Positions 1-7,603 of a stretch of DNA of 7,603 nt are shown piece by piece (position 1 is the first letter of the stretch; every line of letters starts with the position of its first letter). Below the pieces are notes generated by a model that did no database searches, was not told the origin of the DNA, and saw nothing but the letters and a program-made list of their open reading frames with translations. The stretch covers positions 1-7,603 of the forward strand of contig JAUWSP010000120.1 of NCBI GenBank assembly GCA_030610025.1. The letters run 5' to 3'. Source of the DNA: Acidobacteriota bacterium. GTDB taxonomy: Bacteria; Acidobacteriota; Thermoanaerobaculia; Multivoradales; JAHEKO01. The position numbers and the translations under genes are program-made.

Positions 1-962
1 GACGAGTCGGGCTCGCCGCCGAGCAGGTGTGCCATCGGGAGTCCGGCGCCCTCGCACTCGGCGACCGACATGCTGTCCGCACCGATGCCCCAATAGCCGT
101 GAGTGGCGTTGAAGAAGATCTCGGCCGCTTCCTCGGTGAGGCCGCCATACTGGCGGATGAAGTCGATGTAACTGATCTGCCGGAGGAACTGCCGGCGCTC
201 TTCCGGACTGCGGCCTTCGAGCACGTCGGTTCTGGCGGAGTAGAACCGCTTCAGGGAGTCGCGTGACTCCGGGCTGAGCGGCACGGTGTCGAGCTTGCCG
301 AGGATGCTCGCGAAGTCTCCCCAACGTGGAGTGAACCCCGGAATCAGCACGTCGCGCCCATAGGTCTCGGCATCGAAGTAGATGGCCGGGCCGAGCTCTC
401 CGTCGTCGCCGTAGTTGAAGTCGTTGCGCTTCAGGAGGCGGTCGATATCGACGCCCAACTCGGTTAGGAGGGCGTTGACCCGCTCGCTGAACGCCGAGTA
501 TTCGAGATTGAAGTCGCCGCCCCAAACCAGGCGCATCGGCCCACCCTGGTGGAACTCGTTGCGCGTGGCGTGACCGCCGAACTCGTCGTGGTTTTCGAGG
601 ATTAGGATGCGGGAGTCCGCGCCGAACCGCTGGCGATAGAAGTAGGCGGCGGCGAGGCCGCTTAAACCCCCGCCGACGACCACCAGATCGTATTCCTCTC
701 CGAGGTCCTCGCCGGTGCCGAAGTCTTGGCGCTCAAGAGCCAGTTCGTGCGCCACCTCGAACGAGCCGGGGTGTGAACCGCGCAGTACGGTGAGCGTGGG
801 TGGGTGGTAGCGTGCAGCCGTTTCGGTGTGTGCGGGTGAAGGTTGTCCCCCAGCCACTTCGGAAGGGAGGCCGAGACTCAGAGCCACAAGCCCTGTGCCG
901 TGGATGAAGTCCCGGCGGGTGATGTCGCGGCTCATACCCAGTTGGCGATCGGACTTGCTCAT
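1..962 (-). CDS. Tat-exported FAD-dependent oxidoreductase, spermidine dehydrogenase-like (partial, C-terminus outside window)
   Basis: The open frame starts at ATG 962-960 and runs 320 codons without a stop to the left edge, so only the N-terminal part is visible. Residues 15-20 (TRRDFI) followed by a hydrophobic stretch form a twin-arginine signal, predicting export as a folded, cofactor-loaded protein. A dinucleotide-binding Rossmann motif follows at residues 92-102 (G97, G99, G102 in VVGGGLSG), with acidic E123 ending the second strand as expected for FAD ribose binding. The segment RGSHPGSFEVAH (61-72), the HDEFGGHATRNEF stretch (125-137) and the ATHGYWGIGADS stretch near residue 286 recall the spermidine dehydrogenase (SpdH) family of polyamine-oxidising flavoproteins, usually about 600 residues. 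The substrate is inferred from family resemblance only. Start choice is uncertain: Met10 is an alternative that would still keep the RR motif, and an AGGGG lies 13 bases before Met1. It lies 227 bases downstream of katG on the same strand. Confidence 0.87.
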   Translation of the reverse strand, partial: MSKSDRQLGMSRDITRRDFIHGTGLVALSLGLPSEVAGGQPSPAHTETAARYHPPTLTVLRGSHPGSFEVAHELALERQDFGTGEDLGEEYDLVVVGGGLSGLAAAYFYRQRFGADSRILILENHDEFGGHATRNEFHQGGPMRLVWGGDFNLEYSAFSERVNALLTELGVDIDRLLKRNDFNYGDDGELGPAIYFDAETYGRDVLIPGFTPRWGDFASILGKLDTVPLSPESRDSLKRFYSARTDVLEGRSPEERRQFLRQISYIDFIRQYGGLTEEAAEIFFNATHGYWGIGADSMSVAECEGAGLPMAHLLGGEPDS

Positions 963-964
963 GG

Positions 965-990
965 CGCCTATTGAACCCCTGGTATAGGCG
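965..990 (-). promoter_or_regulatory. Inverted repeat abutting the flavoprotein start codon
   Basis: CGCCTAT (965-971) and ATAGGCG (984-990) are perfect 7-base inverted arms separated by 12 bases. In the minus-strand transcript the 3' arm ends two bases before the ATG at 962, and the loop exposes an AGGGG that could be the Shine-Dalgarno sequence. An inner ACC/GGT pair could extend the stem with a bulge. It could be a translation-modulating hairpin or an operator. Function is inferred from position only. Confidence 0.4.
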
Positions 991-1165
991 TGATTCTAAC
1001 TTGATAGCGGATCGAATCCCTTCCCCTCCGCCAATGGCACTTGCCGTACCGGATCTGCTCTGGGACCCTGCTTCGAGACCCTTCGGCCGATTGCGAGTGG
1101 CACAGCTCCTCGCGCCGAACTTTGTCGCACAGCGCGTGGCCGTCAGATCCTGGTCGACAAGCCCC

Positions 1166-1186
1166 CGACGGAAGACCTAACCGTCG
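1166..1186 (-). terminator. Hairpin just after katG stop, possible weak or Rho-assisted terminator
   Basis: CGACGG (1166-1171) and CCGTCG (1181-1186) are perfect 6-base inverted arms around a 9-base loop, beginning three bases beyond the katG stop codon on the minus strand. No run of T follows on that strand, so it is not a classic intrinsic terminator. It could stabilise the 3' end of the katG message or act with Rho. Readthrough into the flavoprotein gene remains possible. Confidence 0.3.
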
Positions 1187-1189
1187 AGA

Positions 1190-3421
<2,232 letters not shown>

Positions 3422-3478
3422 TTATGGGTTAGTGACTCTGGGTCTGAGATGTTGCCCCGCCTTGAGTCTGGAACGGCG

Positions 3479-4246
3479 TCAGATGTAGAGGCGATCCTTG
3501 TCGATCTCATCGCGCAGGATGCGCAGCTCTTCGGTGCTGGGCTCCTCGTTGCGGCCGATCTCTTCGGGCTGGAGTAGCTCGAAGCCGGTGGCGGCTCGTG
3601 CCTGTTCCAGCTCGACCCCCGGATTGAGCGCCAGCAGTCGCATCCGCTTGCTTTTTTCCTCGAAGTCGAGGGTGCAGAGATCGGTGACGACTCGGAAGGG
3701 ACCGGTGTTCGCTGGTAGGCCGGCGCGCTCCCGCGCTCCGGGCCCGTCGAGATAGCCGGGAGTGGTGAGAAAGTCGAGTTCGGACACAAAGGTCCGAGGC
3801 GACTGCCGCATGATGACGATGGTGCGCCAGCAGGCGGAGCCGACATCGTTGCCGCCTCCCGATCCCGGCAGTCGCACTTTCGGCGACGGCTGCGCGCCGA
3901 TTACCGTGCTGTTGAGGTTGCCGTAGGCATCGATCTGGGCGCCGCCGAGAAACCCATACTCGATGAAGCCGCGTTGCGCCGCCTCCATGGTGGCGCAGAT
4001 GCCGGCGGCGTGGAGGCCCCTGTTATAGGTGCGCATGTCCCCCACCGCCAGAGGGAGCTTCTCCAGGATGGCGCCGGTGCCCCCGAACTCGAAGACCGGC
4101 GTCAGGTTCTTGGCGTGCATCTTCTGCGCCAGCGCCGCCGCCAGCATGGGAATGCCGGTGCCGATGAAGGCGGTCGCATTGTCGGCCATGGTGCGGCTGG
4201 CCAGGCAGATCATCAACTCGGTGCTGGTGTAGCGTTCGTCTGCCAT
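3479..4246 (-). CDS. Family I CoA-transferase, beta subunit (GctB/IpdB-like)
   Basis: This 255-residue protein is the beta subunit of a heterodimeric family I CoA-transferase (glutaconate CoA-transferase B or IpdB type), a family that moves CoA between carboxylic acids or, in IpdAB, opens a ring during steroid breakdown. Recognisable stretches are TAFIGTGIPMLAA (25-37), the FEFGG segment (52-56), GFLGGAQIDAYGNLNSTVIG (98-117) and RLPGSGGGNDVGS (125-137), all characteristic of the GctB/IpdB branch. E53 lies about where GctB has its catalytic glutamate, but alignment is needed before calling a true transferase. Length is normal for the family and there is no signal peptide, so it should act in the cytoplasm. 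The ATG is one base after the alpha-subunit TGA, and an AAAGGGG sits at the end of the alpha gene as its ribosome site, implying translational coupling and a 1:1 complex. The actual acyl substrate cannot be read from sequence. Confidence 0.93.
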   Translation of the reverse strand: MADERYTSTELMICLASRTMADNATAFIGTGIPMLAAALAQKMHAKNLTPVFEFGGTGAILEKLPLAVGDMRTYNRGLHAAGICATMEAAQRGFIEYGFLGGAQIDAYGNLNSTVIGAQPSPKVRLPGSGGGNDVGSACWRTIVIMRQSPRTFVSELDFLTTPGYLDGPGARERAGLPANTGPFRVVTDLCTLDFEEKSKRMRLLALNPGVELEQARAATGFELLQPEEIGRNEEPSTEELRILRDEIDKDRLYI

Positions 4247-4247
4247 C

Positions 4248-5228
4248 TCAAACCCCTTTGATCCTCAGCTCCTCCAGCCGGTCTCGACCCACCAGATCGA
4301 GGTAGGCTTCGTGACTCTCCACCCCGTAGACCCACTTGTCGAGATAGGCCTTCACCTTCTCGGCGTCTTTGGTGCTCTCAAAATATGAGCGGATGTGCTC
4401 CTCGTCGCGCTCGTACATGCCGCTCATCTCCCCGGGGTGAGAGCCAAAGGGTGCTTCGACGACGGCGTCGACCACGTACCAGGGACTGATGGTGCGATCG
4501 GGCGCCCGTCGAATGGCCTCGGTGTCGACGATCTGCTCGGCCGAGACGATGACTCTCTTCGAAGCACAAGCCATCTCGGCTGCAAAACCCGAGATGCCGT
4601 CGATCTGGCAGTTGCCGTGCTTGTCCGCACGATTCACGTGGATTATGCCCACATCGAGGATCAGCGCCGGCAGCAGGCAGACTGGCTCGCCGGTGAAAGG
4701 GCACTCCACCACTTTGGCGGCCGAGTACTTGAGGGTGTCGGTCCCCAGCATGGAGCGCGTCGGCAGGAAGGGCACCCCCATGGCCGCCGCTTTGAATCTC
4801 CAGGCCAGGGCGGCGTTGGACCATTCGACGATGTTCTCCACATAGCCCGATTCGACGGCCCGCCGGAGGTTTGACGACACACCGTAGACCTCGAGACCGA
4901 TATAGGTCCAGTCCAAGGCCTTGAACGAACCGGCAGCGGCGAAGAGATCCGATTCGTAGACCCCTTGGCCCACGCCGCGCAGGCTGCGGTAACCCGCTCG
5001 GATGAGCTCGCGGGTCAGCGACATTGGGCAGCGCACCGTGCCGTAGAGCTCCACTCCGACGTAGTCGCCTTCGTCGACGAATCGCCGGATGGCCTCCTTC
5101 TCGCTCATCCGCTTGTCCACCAGACCTTTCTCCTTGGCCCGGTTGTGAGCGCGGAAGGCTTCGAGGTCGATGGGCGTCAGCAGGTCGCCGACACCCTCTT
5201 TGAGAATCTTGAGACTCTTCTCGTTCAT
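4248..5228 (-). CDS. Family I CoA-transferase, alpha subunit (GctA/IpdA-like)
   Basis: This 326-residue alpha subunit is the partner of the adjacent beta subunit. Family landmarks are VENIVEWSNAALAWRFKAAA (130-149), GVPFLPTRSMLGTDTL (151-166), IHVNRADKHGNCQIDG (196-211), SAEQIVDTEAI (229-239) and a late PFGSHPGEM (260-268). The usual family start corresponds to about MSEKEAIRRFVDEGD at residue 41, so this protein has roughly 40 extra N-terminal residues. I kept the longer start because GAGG lies just upstream of ATG 5228 and the added codons follow the same G/C-ending third-base bias. The spacing of that ribosome site is short, so Met41 cannot be wholly excluded. It is the first gene of the leftward unit and faces the divergent kinase gene across 401 bases. 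Substrate is unknown: a dicarboxylate such as glutaconate, a 3-oxoacid, or a ring-cleavage intermediate are all compatible with the family. Confidence 0.93.
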   Translation of the reverse strand: MNEKSLKILKEGVGDLLTPIDLEAFRAHNRAKEKGLVDKRMSEKEAIRRFVDEGDYVGVELYGTVRCPMSLTRELIRAGYRSLRGVGQGVYESDLFAAAGSFKALDWTYIGLEVYGVSSNLRRAVESGYVENIVEWSNAALAWRFKAAAMGVPFLPTRSMLGTDTLKYSAAKVVECPFTGEPVCLLPALILDVGIIHVNRADKHGNCQIDGISGFAAEMACASKRVIVSAEQIVDTEAIRRAPDRTISPWYVVDAVVEAPFGSHPGEMSGMYERDEEHIRSYFESTKDAEKVKAYLDKWVYGVESHEAYLDLVGRDRLEELRIKGV

Positions 5229-5240
5229 GTTCCTCTTTCA

Positions 5241-5254
5241 GCGGGTGTACCCGC
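5241..5254 (-). promoter_or_regulatory. GC-rich hairpin immediately upstream of the alpha-subunit ribosome site
   Basis: GCGGGTGTACCCGC is self-complementary except for its central two bases. In the leftward transcript it would fold as five G-C pairs closed by a four-base loop, ending 12 bases before the ATG and directly next to the AGAGGA ribosome site. It could be an operator for a dimeric regulator or a 5' leader hairpin affecting translation or mRNA stability. No function is shown. Confidence 0.4.
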
Positions 5255-5286
5255 GACGTCCCGACGCCTCATCGGATCTCGCTCCC

Positions 5287-5310
5287 CCAGAATTCTACTC
5301 CTGATTCTGG
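5287..5310. repeat. Inverted repeat CCAGAAT/ATTCTGG, operator-like
   Basis: CCAGAAT (5287-5293) and ATTCTGG (5304-5310) are perfect 7-base arms with a 10-base spacer. Their dyad overlaps the TAGAAT -10-like sequence of the leftward CoA-transferase unit, so a protein bound here would be placed to block that promoter. A second, overlapping 5-base dyad (CCTGA/TCAGG, 5300-5316) shares its right half. The operator role is inferred. Confidence 0.35.
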
Positions 5311-5367
5311 CTCAGGCGCTCAACTCGGGGCGTCAATTGGCGGTGAAAACACTGGGGCAGGTCAGTG

Positions 5368-5395
5368 GTCCACTCTCGGTCCATTTCGAGTGGAC
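5368..5395. repeat. Inverted repeat GTCCACTC/GAGTGGAC
   Basis: GTCCACTC (5368-5375) and GAGTGGAC (5388-5395) are perfect 8-base arms separated by 12 bases, the longest uninterrupted dyad in this gap. It lies 140 bases from the alpha-subunit start and 235 from the kinase start. No T run follows on either strand, so it is not a typical intrinsic terminator; it could be a regulator site. Confidence 0.4.
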
Positions 5396-5409
5396 TCTGA
5401 GGCTGCTCC

Positions 5410-5441
5410 GAGACTGTCAGTGAGCTCTTCTGACAGGTCTC
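5410..5441. repeat. Bulged hairpin, 11 base pairs
   Basis: GAGAC plus TGTCAG (5410-5420) pairs with CTGACA (5430-5435) plus GTCTC (5437-5441), leaving one unpaired G at 5436 and a nine-base loop. This is the strongest potential RNA stem in the gap. Neither strand shows a following T tract, so termination is doubtful. It could belong to the kinase leader if transcription starts upstream of it, or be a binding dyad. Confidence 0.4.
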
Positions 5442-5469
5442 CGTGACCAGAAGAGGCATCTCGGAGCCA

Positions 5470-5484
5470 CGCGAGCGCCTCGCG
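5470..5484. repeat. Tight GC-rich hairpin CGCGAG/CTCGCG
   Basis: CGCGAG (5470-5475) and CTCGCG (5479-5484) are perfect 6-base arms around a three-base loop. In GC-rich DNA such a short dyad can arise by chance, and no T run follows. It is listed because it is one of several closely spaced dyads between the divergent genes. Confidence 0.3.
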
Positions 5485-5556
5485 AACATGGAGATACCTA
5501 CCCCGAACCTCGAAGCCAAGAAGGTTCAAAGGAACTGGACTTCGATCGCCTGATTC

Positions 5557-5572
5557 CTACCCGGTTGGGTAG
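5557..5572 (+). promoter_or_regulatory. Hairpin or operator upstream of the kinase gene
   Basis: CTACCC (5557-5562) and GGGTAG (5567-5572) are perfect 6-base arms with loop GGTT. The dyad ends three bases before the weak -35-like CTGACC and 57 bases before the kinase ATG, a position suited to a regulator acting on that promoter. Function is inferred from location. Confidence 0.3.
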
Positions 5573-5617
5573 CACTGACCGTTCGAGAAAAGCGTAGGAT
5601 ACAGGCAAGCCAGATTT

Positions 5618-5624
5618 AGGATGG
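5618..5624 (+). promoter_or_regulatory. Shine-Dalgarno site of the kinase gene
   Basis: AGGATGG spans 5618-5624, and its AGGA core lies eight bases before ATG 5630. An earlier in-frame ATG at 5621 overlaps this site and has nothing suitable upstream. The site therefore supports 5630 as the start, giving the family-typical [12 protein letters not shown] beginning. Confidence 0.6.
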
Positions 5625-5629
5625 TCTCC

Positions 5630-7603
5630 ATGATCGGTCAGACCCTGGGTCACTACAAGATCCTCGACATGCTCGGGGCGGGTGGAATGGGAGAGGTGTA
5701 TCGGGCGGAGGACACGCGGCTCCGCCGCCAGGTGGCCTTGAAAGTGCTCCCCGCAGAACTGGCCAGCAATGAAGACCGGCTGGAGCGCTTCCAGCGAGAG
5801 GCGGAGGCCCTGGCCGCCATCGATCATCCGAACATCGTCCACATCTACTCGGTGGAATCGGCCGAGGTCTCCCCACTCGCCGATCCGGAGGAAGCTGGGG
5901 GGGACGGCCGCACGGTTCACTTCCTCACGATGCAATTGGTGAGGGGCGAGCGCCTCGCGGATCTGATTCTGGACGATGGTATGCCCGTCGATCGAGTCCT
6001 CGGGATTGCGATTCCGCTGGTCGACGCTCTGCGGGCCGCACACGAGAAGGGCATCATCCATCGGGATCTCAAGCCCGAAAATGTCATGGTCGACGAGGAG
6101 GGCCGGGTCAAGATCCTGGACTTCGGGCTCGCCAAGCTGCGACTGCCGGAGCCGGAAGAAGGCGACAGCATCCTGCCCACCCAGGCCATGACCGAGGCGG
6201 GTATGGTGATGGGAACGGTGCCCTACATGTCGCCCGAGCAGGTGCAGGGCAGCCCGGTCGACCATCGGACCGACATCTTCTCTTTGGGGATCCTTCTCTA
6301 CGAGATGGCCTGTGGTGCGAGGCCGTTCCAGGGTGAGAACTCGGCCTCCCTGATCTCGAGCATCATGCGCGACGAGCCCGAGTCGGTCGCCGAGCTGAAG
6401 CCCGGACTGCCCCAGCGTCTGGTCGACACGTTTCACCGGTGCCTCGAGAAGGATAGAGAGCAGCGTTTCCCATCGGCTCGAGAGCTCCATGCAGAGTTGG
6501 TGGGGCTCCAAGACGAGGTGACTGCGGGACAGGCGGTAGTCGCTCGGCCAGAGTCGAAGGTGGCCCGGCTCGGTATCGGCCCTCGGGCCCTGATCGCGGC
6601 AGTCCTGACCTTGGGTGTTCTGGCCGGCGTGATCTGGCTCTTGAATCGAGGGCCCGGTGAGCCCACGGCAGTCGTCTCCGAAGGGCCCCAGATCAGCTCG
6701 CTCGCGGTCCTGCCCCTGAGGAATCTCTCGGGTGACCCGGAGCAGGACTACTTCGTCGACGGCATGACCGAGGCGCTGATCACCGACCTTTCCAAGATCA
6801 GCGCCCTGAAAGTGATCTCCCGATCGTCGGCGATGCGATACAAGAACACGGATAAGTCACTATCGGAGATCGCTCGAGAGCTGCACGTGGAAGCACTGAT
6901 CGAGGGTTCCGTCCTGCGGGAGGAGGACCGGGTACGCGTGACCGCCCAGCTCATCGAGGCCGCCACCGAGACGAACCTTTGGGCCGAGCGCTACGAGCGC
7001 GAGATGTCTAGCATCCTGGCCCTGCAGGGAGAAGTGGCCCAAGCCATCGCCCGAGAGATCCAGGTAACGCTGACCCCGCAAGAAGAGGCCCTCTTGACCA
7101 GTAGCCGGGAAGTCGATCCGGAGGCCTACGAGGCCTATCTCAAGGGAATGGCTCAGTTCTACGAGCTGACCCCGGCAGGTCTGGAGGCTGCCCAGCACTA
7201 CTTCGAGCGGGCGCTCGAGAAGGACCCGGACTACGCCCCGGCTCACGCTGGCCTTGCACTGGTCTGGGGCGGACGTCAGCAGATGGGCCTCACACCGGTG
7301 GAAGAGGCTGGACCGAAGGCAAGAGCGGCCGCAGAAAGAGCCCTCGAGATTGACGAGTCTGTTGCCGAAGCCCATTACGCACTCGCAATCGTCAGAGCCT
7401 GGGGGGACTGGGACTGGGACGGCGCCGAGATTGCCTTTCGGCGCGCTATCGAACTGAAGCCGAACATGGCGGATGTGCGGGCCTACTACGCTCACTATCT
7501 GATGATCAACCAGCGCCCCGCCGAGGCCACCGTACAGATGGAGCGAGCCCTGGAGCTCGACCCGTACAACCTTCTGATTCGAGTGCTCAACGGAGTGGTG
7601 CTC
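5630..7603 (+). CDS. Membrane-anchored Ser/Thr protein kinase with TolB-like and TPR domains (partial, C-terminus outside window)
   Basis: 658 codons are visible, in frame to the right edge. Residues 9-290 form a PknB-type (Hanks) kinase with all core elements: glycine loop G16-x-G18-x-x-G21, ATP-binding K38 in VALKVL, helix C E57, catalytic HRDLKPEN (144-151, D146), DFG (164-166), and an activation loop ending GTVPYMSPE (195-203). It should be an active kinase. An acidic insertion of about 15 residues interrupts the segment between about 77 and 94. A single membrane helix lies at 320-338. After it, residues 355-480 match the TolB-like/FlgO-like module found in COG5616-type proteins ([20 protein letters not shown], then ITDLSKI and VISRSSAM), and at least four TPR-like units follow from about 499 (for example around 518-546, 558-590, 595-624, 630-655). 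By topology the TolB and TPR part would be across the membrane as a sensor or scaffold; the signal and targets are unknown. It is transcribed away from the CoA-transferase genes. Confidence 0.95.
   Translation, partial: MIGQTLGHYKILDMLGAGGMGEVYRAEDTRLRRQVALKVLPAELASNEDRLERFQREAEALAAIDHPNIVHIYSVESAEVSPLADPEEAGGDGRTVHFLTMQLVRGERLADLILDDGMPVDRVLGIAIPLVDALRAAHEKGIIHRDLKPENVMVDEEGRVKILDFGLAKLRLPEPEEGDSILPTQAMTEAGMVMGTVPYMSPEQVQGSPVDHRTDIFSLGILLYEMACGARPFQGENSASLISSIMRDEPESVAELKPGLPQRLVDTFHRCLEKDREQRFPSARELHAELVGLQDEVTAGQAVVARPESKVARLGIGPRALIAAVLTLGVLAGVIWLLNRGPGEPTAVVSEGPQISSLAVLPLRNLSGDPEQDYFVDGMTEALITDLSKISALKVISRSSAMRYKNTDKSLSEIARELHVEALIEGSVLREEDRVRVTAQLIEAATETNLWAERYEREMSSILALQGEVAQAIAREIQVTLTPQEEALLTSSREVDPEAYEAYLKGMAQFYELTPAGLEAAQHYFERALEKDPDYAPAHAGLALVWGGRQQMGLTPVEEAGPKARAAAERALEIDESVAEAHYALAIVRAWGDWDWDGAEIAFRRAIELKPNMADVRAYYAHYLMINQRPAEATVQMERALELDPYNLLIRVLNGVVL

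Larger units (their letters stand above)
5229..5629. other. Divergent intergenic region rich in inverted repeats, no convincing gene
   Basis: These 401 bases separate the start codons of the leftward CoA-transferase unit and the rightward kinase gene, so they should hold both promoters. I found no protein-like reading frame. Six short inverted repeats occur (5241-5254, 5287-5310, 5368-5395, 5410-5441, 5470-5484, 5557-5572). Leftward, a good -10-like TAGAAT is the complement of 5292-5297, but its nearest -35-like TTGAGC (complement of 5318-5323) is 20 bases away, longer than usual. Rightward, CTGACC (5575-5580) and GATACA (5598-5603) are 17 bases apart but match consensus poorly. Promoter assignments are therefore tentative. 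Confidence 0.6.

Noticed and set aside
861..885. Sequence resembling the 5' end of a serine tRNA (GGAAGGGAGGCCGAGACT)
   Set aside because: It lies inside the flavoprotein coding sequence just after the Tat signal and is more than 140 bases from the tRNA-like 3' end at 1008-1033, too far to form one tRNA. It is best seen as coincidence.
971..1180. Plus-strand 69-codon frame between the flavoprotein gene and katG
   Set aside because: No ribosome site is seen, the product is not recognisable, and the start lies inside the inverted repeat in front of the flavoprotein gene.
5295..5519. Small minus-strand frame of 74 codons in the divergent gap
   Set aside because: It would need a TTG start without a ribosome site, and the internal ATG at 5489 has only a poor one. 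The product is not recognisable and the frame overlaps several inverted repeats.
5498..6511. Minus-strand open frame of 337 codons opposite the kinase
   Set aside because: The plus strand encodes an intact kinase domain over the same bases. The antisense translation is Arg/His/Gln-rich without family features, as expected for a shadow frame.

Overview
The window is GC-rich bacterial DNA with five protein genes. Four lie on the minus strand, and the fifth, on the plus strand, diverges from them. Genes at both window edges are cut. The lineage cannot be fixed from sequence alone. The fifth gene combines a PASTA-less Ser/Thr kinase, one membrane helix, a TolB-like domain and TPRs. That architecture is abundant in Acidobacteriota (for example Thermoanaerobaculia-type genomes) and Gemmatimonadota, and also occurs in Myxococcota-like lineages. 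My best guess is an uncultured member of one of these groups, held with low confidence.

Reading the minus strand from right to left, positions 5228-3479 hold a tightly coupled two-gene unit for the alpha and beta subunits of a family I CoA-transferase (GctAB/IpdAB type), with one base between stop and start. After 81 bases comes a complete katG catalase-peroxidase (3397-1190) with all the haem-pocket and adduct residues. After a further 227 bases comes the start of a Tat-exported flavoprotein resembling spermidine dehydrogenase (962-1), which runs off the left edge.

On the plus strand, 5630 to the right edge encodes the first 658 residues of the kinase-TolB-TPR protein. It has an intact kinase core, a transmembrane segment and at least four TPR-like repeats.

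The 401-base region between the divergent genes (5229-5629) shows no convincing gene but holds six short inverted repeats. Another inverted repeat sits directly in front of the flavoprotein start, and a hairpin follows the katG stop. These are the least explained parts of the window. The four minus-strand genes may be co-transcribed in part. An oxidative link between a flavin oxidoreductase and the catalase-peroxidase is plausible but is inference. I saw no mobile element, CRISPR array, rRNA gene or intact tRNA gene. No clearly new multi-gene system is evident; the gene content is mostly recognisable metabolism and signalling.
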